From positions 62,001 to 126,000 of the forward strand of contig NZ_JAJNKB010000003.1 of the NCBI RefSeq assembly GCF_021533195.1: DNA of 64,000 nt, read 5' to 3'. The first letter of the stretch is position 1. Each line of letters begins with the position of its first letter. The notes beneath the pieces are model-generated. The model did no database searches, was not told the origin of the DNA, and saw nothing but the letters and a program-made list of their open reading frames with translations. Origin of the DNA: Portibacter marinus (GTDB lineage Bacteria; Bacteroidota; Bacteroidia; Chitinophagales; Saprospiraceae). Shown here one piece after another: positions 27,598 through 35,606 of this stretch. The position numbers and the translations under genes were made by a program.

Positions 27598-30297
27598 TCA
27601 ATTATTAAGTTGCCTTATCGTGGATCCAGGTCTAATAATAATTAAGCTATTTACTCCTGTATTCGAATCCAACCATTGTCGAGCAGTCATTTCATTCGAA
27701 CTAGCGTCCAATATACTTCCATTCCGAATGATAGCCTCTGTGTCAATATTATAATCACTGCCAATAAACTTCACCCAACTATGATCTAAAGTTAATTTTC
27801 CTAGATTTAGACTCACTCGGTTGTCAAAGGTAAATTCTTCAGTTACGTTGCTAAATTCCACTTCATTCGTTGTAGTACTTGCCAAAACGATAACCTGATT
27901 ATTTTCGTACTGACTGTGCTCGTTGAAAATAAGTTTAGGTCTGTTGTGAGGATTAAAATTGGTAGGGCAACCTCCGGACACAGAGGACCAGTTACTTCGA
28001 GTTGCCCAATTGGTACTGGTAGAACCTATCCAATAAAGAGGCACACTTTGACTTGTGGGTAAGGGTGTGAAGATTATACCACTATTTCCAGCTATATTAT
28101 TGCCCAATGGGGCGTGAGCTATTCCTTCCGTATTGGCATCTATATTCTCGATATTCAGGAAACCTTCCAAACATAAATTTCCACTTGATTTGATTAAAGT
28201 TCCCTTATCGTTACTATTAAGTGAATTCAGAACTGCTGGATTATCAGAAGGCGCCAGCGACTCAATACCTTGATTTACTTTAAGTTCAACACCACTACCC
28301 AATTCCAATTCAGTATTTTCCTTCATGAAAAGCAAATTATTCACTTCAAGATCCTGGTCAATTTTTACAAGTGCTGAGCCATTAAGTTCCAGGTTATTGA
28401 ATGAATAGGAGTAGAGGCTCAGCGTAAAACTGTTAGAATTCTCCAATCTTAAATCATAAAAATCATAGTGCTTAAAGGATTTGAAATCTTGACAAATTAG
28501 ACTGCTGGTTCCCGGTTCGATTATTTGCGCCACTCCGTTATTTATGGCTAATTCTAAAAGCCCTTGCACAGAGATTATGCTACTTCCGAAATAAAAATTG
28601 TTGCCATCGTTGTTTCCTACCCTCCAGGAGTTGGTTGTTATATCAAATCCATTGGTTCGAAAATCGGCACCCTCAAATAGCAAACTATTGCAATCTAGGT
28701 CTGCATCCAATTTATATTCAGTTCCTACACTTTCGAAACACAAATCAGGTAATGTAGCATTAGATTCTATTGAAAATGACCCAACTCCTTTCATTCTCAG
28801 CTTTCCTATACCTGAAAAAAGTGCAAACTTAGAAGATAATAAGCTTCCATTAATGTTCAGATCTTCATTCAAGGTCAGCGTAATCAAACCATTATTTTTG
28901 ATCCATGTGAAATGCTTACATTTTGCATCATAGTTGGCAGGTATCATGATATTTCCTGCCGAGTTGTTATCAATTACTACATCATCTAATTCGCTAGGAA
29001 GACAATTTTCAATATCCATGTCATTGTCCCAGTTTTTCCAATCATCCCATAAAAAATTTCCACTGTAATTGCGCCAGTAAAAAGTATTCGAGGGCAGCTG
29101 ATTCACTATGTTCCAACCGCTGGAACTACCTGTGAGAATGCCACCACTAAGATTATAACTGCCTTCAGGGCCTGCTTGAATGTTATTAAGCTTCATTCTT
29201 GATAAGGTTAAAGAAGCATTTGCAGCATGTAATTCTGCGATATCAGTATGGATGTTTTCTATGATCGGCATTTGGTTACAATCTCCTGTAGATGGCGCAT
29301 TCACAGTTCCTAAGGCAATAGTATTATCTCTTCCATTTCCACCATTGATTTTTATAATAGAATTGATGCTATTAATAGTTAACGTCTGAATTTCCAGGCC
29401 TCCGCCAATTTTAGTTGCATTAATATCCTCTATTATGATTTGATTAAAACTACAGCCGGCACAATCTATATTATTGTCTTCTACCAGGAAGGTAGGTTCA
29501 TAGTTTTCAAGTACAATTTTATCGTAAAGTGTAGGAACGGTTGTTTGACTAGGATTACCGATAAAAGTTTTAACATGAATGGTATGCAGGCCATTGACTT
29601 GCAGAGACCCATAAACAAATTTTGCAAAGTATTCCTGACAATAAATACTTGATCCACTGGTGTTGAATTCTTTAGGATATGGATCGGTAGACGATTGGTT
29701 ATCCTGGAAAATTAAATCACCTTCTGTTCTCACATCGAATCCCTGTGTAAACCATTCTCCACCGTACATTCTTATTCTTGCTGTGGCATATAAGTCAGAA
29801 TCCTGCACATACAAAGCATTTGGATGTCTAAATTCTACATGATTTAAATCTTGACCTAATGTGAAAATCCTATGGGTAATCTCTTCCCCATCAAATAAAA
29901 TTTGGTTATTAAAAGCTCCTGGATTGACATAAACCATTAGGACATCCTCCTTAAACTCGAGGTTCTGATGAATGGTTAAGGTGGTACTACTGAAAGAACT
30001 ACCTTCAAATCGAAATGTAAATGCTCCGGCAAATTGGTCTACCACAAAAGATCTAACGTTATAATCCTCACCTTCTTCAAATATAATATCAACCCCAGCA
30101 GCAAGACCAGAGTTTTTATCAAAGACCACATCAGTGAATGAATTTGGTACTCCCTCATTACCCGATCCACCAGAGGTTTGTGACCAATTGGCAGGATCTC
30201 CGAAATTCCCACCGCTTTTATTGACCCAATATAGTGTCTGACTAAAAACTGATAAAGGGATAAAGGTGAATACCAGTATAAGCAAATTTTTCATCAT
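27598..30297 (-). CDS. Large secreted repeat protein, surface/adhesin-like, unknown function
   Basis: 899 aa with signal peptide (LLILVFTFIPLSVFSQ). Three spaced modules share the pattern W-x-N/G-x-SGN-x-x-D/W-x-x-x-NWS followed by DVVFD/DVVID/KLIFN: near residues 23, 400 and 755 (LYWVNKSGGNFGDPANWS; FYWRNYSGNFLWDDWKNW; LYWIGSTSTNWATRSNWS). The stretches between them are parallel-beta-like, rich in N, S, T and hydrophobics. Unlike many Bacteroidota proteins of this look, the C-terminus (IRPGSTIRQLNN) shows no type IX secretion sorting domain, so it may be truncated or exported another way. Confidence 0.7.
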   Translation of the reverse strand: MMKNLLILVFTFIPLSVFSQTLYWVNKSGGNFGDPANWSQTSGGSGNEGVPNSFTDVVFDKNSGLAAGVDIIFEEGEDYNVRSFVVDQFAGAFTFRFEGSSFSSTTLTIHQNLEFKEDVLMVYVNPGAFNNQILFDGEEITHRIFTLGQDLNHVEFRHPNALYVQDSDLYATARIRMYGGEWFTQGFDVRTEGDLIFQDNQSSTDPYPKEFNTSGSSIYCQEYFAKFVYGSLQVNGLHTIHVKTFIGNPSQTTVPTLYDKIVLENYEPTFLVEDNNIDCAGCSFNQIIIEDINATKIGGGLEIQTLTINSINSIIKINGGNGRDNTIALGTVNAPSTGDCNQMPIIENIHTDIAELHAANASLTLSRMKLNNIQAGPEGSYNLSGGILTGSSSGWNIVNQLPSNTFYWRNYSGNFLWDDWKNWDNDMDIENCLPSELDDVVIDNNSAGNIMIPANYDAKCKHFTWIKNNGLITLTLNEDLNINGSLLSSKFALFSGIGKLRMKGVGSFSIESNATLPDLCFESVGTEYKLDADLDCNSLLFEGADFRTNGFDITTNSWRVGNNDGNNFYFGSSIISVQGLLELAINNGVAQIIEPGTSSLICQDFKSFKHYDFYDLRLENSNSFTLSLYSYSFNNLELNGSALVKIDQDLEVNNLLFMKENTELELGSGVELKVNQGIESLAPSDNPAVLNSLNSNDKGTLIKSSGNLCLEGFLNIENIDANTEGIAHAPLGNNIAGNSGIIFTPLPTSQSVPLYWIGSTSTNWATRSNWSSVSGGCPTNFNPHNRPKLIFNEHSQYENNQVIVLASTTTNEVEFSNVTEEFTFDNRVSLNLGKLTLDHSWVKFIGSDYNIDTEAIIRNGSILDASSNEMTARQWLDSNTGVNSLIIIRPGSTIRQLNN

Positions 30298-30341
30298 GAG
30301 TAGATTAGACCTTTAAGTTAACGGGGATGGATCTAAAATCT

Positions 30342-30359
30342 ATCACCCAGGCGGGTGAT
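30342..30359. promoter_or_regulatory. Hairpin upstream of the large secreted protein gene
   Basis: ATCACCC-AGGC-GGGTGAT, perfect 7-bp stem with a 4-nt loop, 45 bp upstream of the 30297 start. Could be a leader hairpin or operator. Confidence 0.3.
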
Positions 30360-30400
30360 TTGCTTTAACACTGTTCGAAGAAGGATCCATACACCATAAA

Positions 30401-30434
30401 AAAAGCTCGAACAACATTCGTCACTCGAGCTTTT
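30401..30434 (-). terminator. Intrinsic terminator of ahcY
   Basis: AAAAGCTCGA (30401-30410) pairs perfectly with TCGAGCTTTT (30425-30434); on the minus strand the stem is followed by a run of T. It lies 58 bp past the ahcY stop. The T run on the other side may make it bidirectional. Confidence 0.8.
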
Positions 30435-30491
30435 ATCAGCTATAAGAATGAAAATCATCCATTCTCTATAGCAGTATTTTAATGTTTTATC

Positions 30492-31802
30492 CTAATATCT
30501 GTAATATTCAGGCTTAAACGGGCCTTCCGGTTTAACACCAATGTAATCCGCCTGCTCTTTACTGAGTTCTTCCAATTCAACGCCGATTTTCTCTAAATGT
30601 AAGCGAGCTACTTTTTCGTCCAAGTGTTTGGGCAACATATAAACCTCATTGTTATAGTTTCCAGCATTCTCCCATAACTCTATCTGCGCAAGCACTTGAT
30701 TGGTGAATGAGTTAGACATTACAAAAGAGGGGTGACCAGTAGCACATCCTAAATTCACTAGGCGTCCCTCAGCCAATAAAATGATATCGTTATCATCAAT
30801 GGTATATTTATCTACCTGAGGTTTGATTTCCACTTTGGTATCCCCATAGTTTTTATTCAACCAAGCCATATCGATCTCATTATCAAAATGACCGATATTA
30901 CAAACGATGGTCTTGTCCTTCATCATTCTAAAATGTCTTTCCGTTATGATATTGAAGTTGCCGGTAGCTGTAACTACGATATTTGCTTGAGGAATAGCAT
31001 TCTCCATCTTTAAAACTGCGAAACCATCCATAGCGGCCTGAAGAGCACATATCGGATCGATCTCAGTGACAATCACCCTCGCACCTGCACCTCGGAGGGA
31101 CGCAGCAGAACCTTTACCTACGTCTCCATATCCTGCAACAACTGCAACTTTTCCGGCCATCATTACATCTGTCGCTCTTCTAATAGCATCAACCAATGAC
31201 TCTTTGCAGCCATATTTATTGTCAAATTTTGATTTAGTCACAGAATCATTAATGTTAATGGCTGGGAGAGGTAGCGTTCCTTTCAGTTGTCTTTCGTAAA
31301 GTCTGTGAACTCCCGTTGTGGTTTCTTCTGAAATTCCTTTAATACCTCCTACTAATTCTGGGTATCTATCCAAGACCATGTTTGTAAGATCTCCACCATC
31401 ATCTAAAATCATGTTTAATGGCTTACCATCTTCAAAAGCAGTCAAGGTTTGTTCTATACACCAATCAAATTCTTCCTCAGTCATTCCTTTCCATGCAAAA
31501 ACAGAAATTCCTGCAGCGGCTACTGCTGCCGCGGCTTGATCTTGAGTAGAAAATATATTACAACTTGACCAGGTTACCTCTGCACCTAATTCCACAAGCG
31601 TTTCAATTAATACCGCTGTCTGTATGGTCATATGTAGGCATCCTGCAATTCTGGCACCTCTCAGTGGCTTTGTTTGTCCAAACTCCTCTCTCAATGCCAT
31701 AAGACCAGGCATTTCAGCTTCCGCCAATTCTATTTCTTTTCTTCCCCAATCGGCAAGATTGATATCTTTAACTTTGTAATTTAATTGTGTTGTTGTGCTC
31801 AT
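30492..31802 (-). CDS. ahcY: S-adenosylhomocysteine hydrolase
   Basis: 436 aa NAD-dependent enzyme splitting SAH to adenosine and homocysteine, needed to keep SAM-dependent methylation going. The NAD-binding loop [22 protein letters not shown] is near residue 222. [21 protein letters not shown], holding the catalytic Lys/Asp region, precedes it, and [20 protein letters not shown] and the C-terminal KPEYYRY complete the family pattern. Single gene with its own promoter box and terminator. Confidence 0.96.
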   Translation of the reverse strand: MSTTTQLNYKVKDINLADWGRKEIELAEAEMPGLMALREEFGQTKPLRGARIAGCLHMTIQTAVLIETLVELGAEVTWSSCNIFSTQDQAAAAVAAAGISVFAWKGMTEEEFDWCIEQTLTAFEDGKPLNMILDDGGDLTNMVLDRYPELVGGIKGISEETTTGVHRLYERQLKGTLPLPAININDSVTKSKFDNKYGCKESLVDAIRRATDVMMAGKVAVVAGYGDVGKGSAASLRGAGARVIVTEIDPICALQAAMDGFAVLKMENAIPQANIVVTATGNFNIITERHFRMMKDKTIVCNIGHFDNEIDMAWLNKNYGDTKVEIKPQVDKYTIDDNDIILLAEGRLVNLGCATGHPSFVMSNSFTNQVLAQIELWENAGNYNNEVYMLPKHLDEKVARLHLEKIGVELEELSKEQADYIGVKPEGPFKPEYYRY

Positions 31803-31825
31803 CTTACATTTTTATTTTCAGCTCG

Positions 31826-31833
31826 CAAAAGTA
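31826..31833 (-). promoter_or_regulatory. -7 box of ahcY promoter
   Basis: On the minus strand TACTTTTG matches TAnnTTTG exactly, 24 nt upstream of the ahcY ATG. No clear TTG at 19-nt spacing. Confidence 0.5.
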
Positions 31834-32205
31834 CGATATTATCTAGTGTTTTCCTAGTCCTACATTTTTACAAATAAACAAGACATTTGTTTACAAGGCC
31901 TCTAAATTGTTAAGTAGTAAACATTTTCCGTAACTAGTATGCGACAAAACACCATAAGCTTGCAATAAAACATGAGGGCAAAACGATGTTACTGTTTCTT
32001 CCTTATGTGCAACACTAAAACACAACGGTAGCCTACAACAAATCTATTAAACCAATAACTCTGACCGCACATCAGTGCAGTCTGAGCCATACGCTTATAT
32101 GGGTACTTTGAGTATAGGAAAATGAAGAAACCTTTGGTTTTAAAATCCCGCCGGTATGTTCGAAAGGACATACCGGCTATTTCCTGCTTTATCTATATTC
32201 AAAAA
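31834..32205. other. Gap between ahcY and the Bax-inhibitor gene, with hairpins
   Basis: No believable ORF. Two hairpins are seen: GACCGCAC/GTGCAGTC (32063-32082, one mismatch, ATCA loop) and GCCGGTATGT/ACATACCGGC (32150-32177, perfect 10 bp, 8-nt loop). A TAGATTTG box on the minus strand (32039-32046) lies to the left of the second hairpin. Confidence 0.45.
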
Positions 32206-32234
32206 AAAAGCCCCGATGGATGACCGGAGCTTTA
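32206..32234 (-). terminator. Intrinsic terminator of the Bax-inhibitor-like gene
   Basis: AAAAGCCCCG / CGGAGCTTTT arms, 10 bp with one mismatch, preceded on the plus strand by a run of A, hence a T tract on the minus strand. It is 22 bp past the stop. Confidence 0.7.
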
Positions 32235-32255
32235 TCTTTTATTCTACACTAGACT

Positions 32256-32999
32256 TTAATCTCTGTTTAAAATAGACATCAGTCTCAATATTTCCACATA
32301 AAGCCACACCAGGGTGACCAATAATCCCATTCCGGCAAACCATTCCATATATCTCGGCATACCTGCTTCCTCTCCTTTTTCGAAAAAATCAAAATCTAAC
32401 AGCAGATTCATTGCTGCAATACCTATGATAACCAAACTAATTCCTATACCAATCGGACCACTCGTGTGCAAAAACGGAAGATTAATCCCGAAAAATCCAA
32501 GTACCCACGATAAAACGTAGACCAGTAAGACTGCTCCAGTTGCCATAATAATTCCAGATCTTAATTTCTGCGTGACTTTAATGACTCCCGTGCGATACAA
32601 AATCAGCATGGTAATCAAAACACAAATAGTAGCGCTTACAGCCTGAATGATGATACCACCTGATTGTGCTGCATAAAGAGCAGATATTCCACCTACAAAT
32701 AACCCTTCGAATCCAGCATAAAGTGGTGCTGCAATCGGCGATGTAGTAGGTTTAAAACTCGCAACCAACACTGTAATTAGACCTGCAATAGCGCCACCCC
32801 AAATAAACAAAGGGGAAGGATTAGCAAAGCTGTAGAATGCTGTGACAAGCAAGATTCCCGTCAACATTATAGTTTTGTTGACCGCTCCTGTTACTGTCAT
32901 TCTCTCTACACCCGTGTAACTTACTGCCTGATCATTTCTATATAAGGTCTCTTCCTTCAGCATAGGGTTGTTCCCTCCAAAAATTCTTCTTCTTGACAT
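32256..32999 (-). CDS. Bax inhibitor-1/YccA-like membrane protein
   Basis: 247 aa. After a 50-residue hydrophilic start (MSRRRIFGGNNPMLKEETLY) there are seven hydrophobic segments, as in the bacterial BI-1-like family (Bax1-I). The last part, RYMEWFAGMGLLVTLVWLYVEILRLMS, holds the acidic residues typical of the C-terminal helix. Members are proton-leak or calcium-leak channels or protease-associated; function here is unproven. It sits in a leftward group with an M48 protease, which is suggestive as HtpX-type proteases and YccA-type proteins act together in quality control. Confidence 0.8.
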   Translation of the reverse strand: MSRRRIFGGNNPMLKEETLYRNDQAVSYTGVERMTVTGAVNKTIMLTGILLVTAFYSFANPSPLFIWGGAIAGLITVLVASFKPTTSPIAAPLYAGFEGLFVGGISALYAAQSGGIIIQAVSATICVLITMLILYRTGVIKVTQKLRSGIIMATGAVLLVYVLSWVLGFFGINLPFLHTSGPIGIGISLVIIGIAAMNLLLDFDFFEKGEEAGMPRYMEWFAGMGLLVTLVWLYVEILRLMSILNRD

Positions 33000-33038
33000 T
33001 TATCTCATTGTTTTAAGTTAATTCAATCTAATCTTCGT

Positions 33039-33046
33039 CAAATGTA
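33039..33046 (-). promoter_or_regulatory. -7 box upstream of the Bax-inhibitor-like gene
   Basis: TACATTTG on the minus strand, exact TAnnTTTG match, 40 nt upstream of the start. Confidence 0.45.
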
Positions 33047-33105
33047 TAACAAATAATTGACGATATAGAGTTCCGCAATTAGTCGATCAGGGGGAAAGAT
33101 TGGTC

Positions 33106-33960
33106 TTATTGATTTTCATATTTTTCGATGGCCTCCCTTATTTTTTCCCTTCTATTTTCGGGACTTGGATGTGAACTCTGAAATTCAGGTACTCTTGCTC
33201 CTCCTGATGCCTTTTCTAAGATATCCATGACTCCAATAAGAGCCTCAGGGTCATAACCTGATTCAATCATTAACTTGACTCCCCATTCATCTGACTCAAG
33301 TTCCTGATCCCGACCATATTTCATACTGGTATATTGACCTACTACATTAGCTATCTGAGCCATTGTCGCATCCCCACCAGCACCAATCAAAATGCTCTGA
33401 ATAATACCCTGAATGAAGCCTGATCTAGCCATTCTCTCTGCTCCATGTCTTTCAATGACATGTCCAATTTCGTGACCCATTATCCCCGCCAGTTGATCTT
33501 CATTTTCGAGCTGATTAAACAAAGCATAAGTAATAAAGGTTTGTCCGCCCGGCAAAGCGAATGCATTCACGGTGTTAGGATCGGCCAGCAAGTGAAATTC
33601 ATAAGGATACTCTGATTCTTGTCCAGTGGGCGTATTCATCAGTCGCTGCCCTACCCTGTCCAGGTAATCCTGGGCCCTTTGATCTGCATATAATCCGCCG
33701 TACTGCTGTGCCATCTGTGGTGCAGCTTGAATACCTAGGGCTACTTCCTCTTCCAGAGTCCATTGAACACGCTGCGTTTCACCAGTCACGGGATTAACCT
33801 GGGTATTTGTAAAGTATTTAAAAGCTTGAAAAACGGCCATAGCCAGACCAATGAATAGCATGATTTTAAATCGGCTCGTTCCTGCACCTCTTCCTTTTCT
33901 GCTGTAAGGATCACCCGTTCCTCCGTAATATCTACCTTGTTGACTTCTTCTACGTAACAT
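33106..33960 (-). CDS. M48-family membrane-anchored zinc metalloprotease
   Basis: 284 aa. One N-terminal transmembrane helix (IMLFIGLAMAVFQAFKYF, about 33-50) after a basic Arg/Gly-rich start, then the M48 domain: zinc-binding HExxH in GHEIGHVIERHG (about 163) and the third ligand in ELESDEWGVKLM (about 221). VNAFALPGGQTFITYALF is the standard preceding motif. Likely periplasm-facing protein quality control (BepA/LoiP-like). 12 bp downstream of a small membrane protein gene. Confidence 0.88.
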   Translation of the reverse strand: MLRRRSQQGRYYGGTGDPYSRKGRGAGTSRFKIMLFIGLAMAVFQAFKYFTNTQVNPVTGETQRVQWTLEEEVALGIQAAPQMAQQYGGLYADQRAQDYLDRVGQRLMNTPTGQESEYPYEFHLLADPNTVNAFALPGGQTFITYALFNQLENEDQLAGIMGHEIGHVIERHGAERMARSGFIQGIIQSILIGAGGDATMAQIANVVGQYTSMKYGRDQELESDEWGVKLMIESGYDPEALIGVMDILEKASGGARVPEFQSSHPSPENRREKIREAIEKYENQ

Positions 33961-33971
33961 GATTTATAAAT

Positions 33972-34241
33972 TTAACCGGTGATTAGGAATTTGACCAAGA
34001 GAAATAACATGTAAACGAATGCCAGTCTAATGGAGTAGTCAATGTCAGGGATAACTTTGACGATATAGCAATAGATCAAAACGGGAATACAGGCAATTGC
34101 AATTGCTGCCAAAGGTAATCCTAAAACCTGAGTAACATACATCAGCACAGACTCATGATCTCCCCATGGATAAATGACATAGGCAATAATCATCATAAAA
34201 ACCACCATCACCCAACTGCTCCATTCTGTTCTAAAATCCAT
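33972..34241 (-). CDS. Small membrane protein of unknown function
   Basis: 89 aa with three hydrophobic stretches (about 10-26, 36-58, 67-87) and little else. It is 11 bp upstream of the M48 protease gene and probably co-transcribed with it. No family recognised. Confidence 0.55.
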   Translation of the reverse strand: MDFRTEWSSWVMVVFMMIIAYVIYPWGDHESVLMYVTQVLGLPLAAIAIACIPVLIYCYIVKVIPDIDYSIRLAFVYMLFLLVKFLITG

Positions 34242-34313
34242 AACCAGAATTTATATGTATTATATTACTTTTATCTTGCAAATGTTCTGTCAAGATATTG
34301 AATATCATCTAAA

Positions 34314-34901
34314 TCATGTAATGATTTTTCTGAAAGTCAGATTTATCCTGGGTTTCATAGTCTTTTTCGATTTGGGGATCTGATGTTTCCAAAACTTCTG
34401 TAAGGACCCTCTCATTATCAATAAACTTCCATTTTCAAGAATAATCCGCTCTTTTAATGGCTTACTTTTATGTTTCAACTGAAATACGCGTTCCTGTCCA
34501 ATAGAAATAGACGCAATTTCCGGCTCTGGACCTAGTTCCTTTTCATCGTCACTGTGCCATCCATTACTATCCGATCCATCACGGTAAAGGTTTAAAAGGA
34601 CAGAGTTAAATCCCTGATGACTGTATTTTTCAATGCGATTTTTAATAGTAAGTAGCTCCTTGGTCCACGGAATTGGATTTAAATCTATGTTACTATAGGA
34701 GTAGATGGCGCCTTCATCTCCGTACCACGCTTGTAATCTTGGAACATCGTATGTCTTGCCAAATATGGTAATGCGATCTTTACGCCAGGGTACTTCTTGA
34801 ATAAAATGGTTTAAAAGCTTTGAAGCATCGTCTTTGTTTAAAAAAGCAGGAAAATATTGTATTTCTCCATCCTCAATTAGAATTTTTTTCTCTGTTAACA
34901 T
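34314..34901 (-). CDS. AlkB-type 2-oxoglutarate/Fe(II) dioxygenase
   Basis: 195 aa. Iron ligands HxD are in SNGWHSDDEKELGPEPEIASIS (about residues 117-119) with the distal His in WKHQIPKS (about 173). The 2-oxoglutarate Arg is expected in the RINLTFRKI tail. The family repairs methylated DNA or RNA bases; this is the short bacterial form similar to human ALKBH2/3. Starting at MLTEKKILIEDGEIQYFPAF. Confidence 0.88.
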   Translation of the reverse strand: MLTEKKILIEDGEIQYFPAFLNKDDASKLLNHFIQEVPWRKDRITIFGKTYDVPRLQAWYGDEGAIYSYSNIDLNPIPWTKELLTIKNRIEKYSHQGFNSVLLNLYRDGSDSNGWHSDDEKELGPEPEIASISIGQERVFQLKHKSKPLKERIILENGSLLIMRGSLQKFWKHQIPKSKKTMKPRINLTFRKIIT

Positions 34902-35188
34902 GATTCACCGGTTCATTTGATACCTACCTGACATTTAAAATATAACATTCTTGACAATTCTGACATTATTGACCTTTTGACATAGGGCATGTAAGTACAA
35001 TAGCCATCTTGTTTATAGCTTTTGTAAATGAGAACACTATACAAAAGATTATTAACCATACGCTTATATCCTAGATTTATAAAGGTGCATCGACTTCATC
35101 GTCTTTGCACCTTTTCTCTTTGCTTTTAGGCAAATAAAAAAGGCATACTCTTTCGAATATGCCTCTTATTTTTCTTGAGTTATTTCAA
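34902..35188. other. Gap with two hairpins between the AlkB-type gene and rpsT
   Basis: A hairpin AAAGGTGCA/TGCACCTTT (35081-35114, perfect 9 bp, 16-nt loop) followed on the plus strand by a T-rich stretch, and the rpsT terminator to its right. No ORF. Confidence 0.4.
35141..35164 (-). terminator. rpsT terminator
   Basis: AGGCATA (35141-35147) pairs with TATGCCT (35158-35164); a run of A on the plus strand at 35136-35140 gives a T tract on the minus strand. It is 24 bp past the rpsT stop and may also work rightward. Confidence 0.65.
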
Positions 35189-35440
35189 TTACATCGCATT
35201 GACCATTCTGGTCAACTTACCTTTCAGGTTCGATGCTTTATTGGCGTGCCAGTTTCCTGACTTTGCTAATTTGTCTATCATGCTTACGACTTTAGGGAGA
35301 TACTTGGACGCTTCATTTTTGTCTTCCATTTCTCTCAATTTACGAATAGCAGTTCTAGTTGATTTCTTGTAATATCTATTACTGATTCTCTTTGCAGAGT
35401 CCTGTCTAATCCTTTTCTTAGCTGAGGCGTGATGAGCCAT
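35189..35440 (-). CDS. rpsT: 30S ribosomal protein S20
   Basis: 83 aa, basic, all-helical S20: starts MAHHASAKKRIRQDSAKRISN and ends with the helix region ANKASNLKGKLTRMVNAM. It binds the 5' domain of 16S rRNA. Single gene with its own promoter and terminator. Confidence 0.95.
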   Translation of the reverse strand: MAHHASAKKRIRQDSAKRISNRYYKKSTRTAIRKLREMEDKNEASKYLPKVVSMIDKLAKSGNWHANKASNLKGKLTRMVNAM

Positions 35441-35468
35441 AAATCTTATCTTTTTTAAATTCGGAGTG

Positions 35469-35498
35469 CAAATTTACAATAATTTTATAAATATACAA
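35469..35498 (-). promoter_or_regulatory. Complete Bacteroidota promoter of rpsT
   Basis: On the minus strand TTG (35498-35496), a 19-nt spacer and TAAATTTG (35476-35469), an exact match to the -33/-7 pattern. It lies 29 nt upstream of the rpsT ATG. The best promoter in the window. Confidence 0.7.
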
Positions 35499-35606
35499 GA
35501 TAATCTGCTATAATTTATAGTAAATCATGTGATTGGCATTATCTTGGCAAAAATTTTTAAAAATCCAACAAATTAAGGTTCTGTACGTTAATTATGGAAC
35601 TGAAAA

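Noticed and set aside
31989-32171. 60-codon minus-strand ORF in the ahcY gap
   Set aside because: It spans the hairpins, has no start signal and shows no protein-like composition.
32087-35069. CCATACGCTTATAT at both 32087-32100 and 35056-35069
   Set aside because: A shared 14-mer is expected by chance a few times in 64 kb; the flanks do not match.
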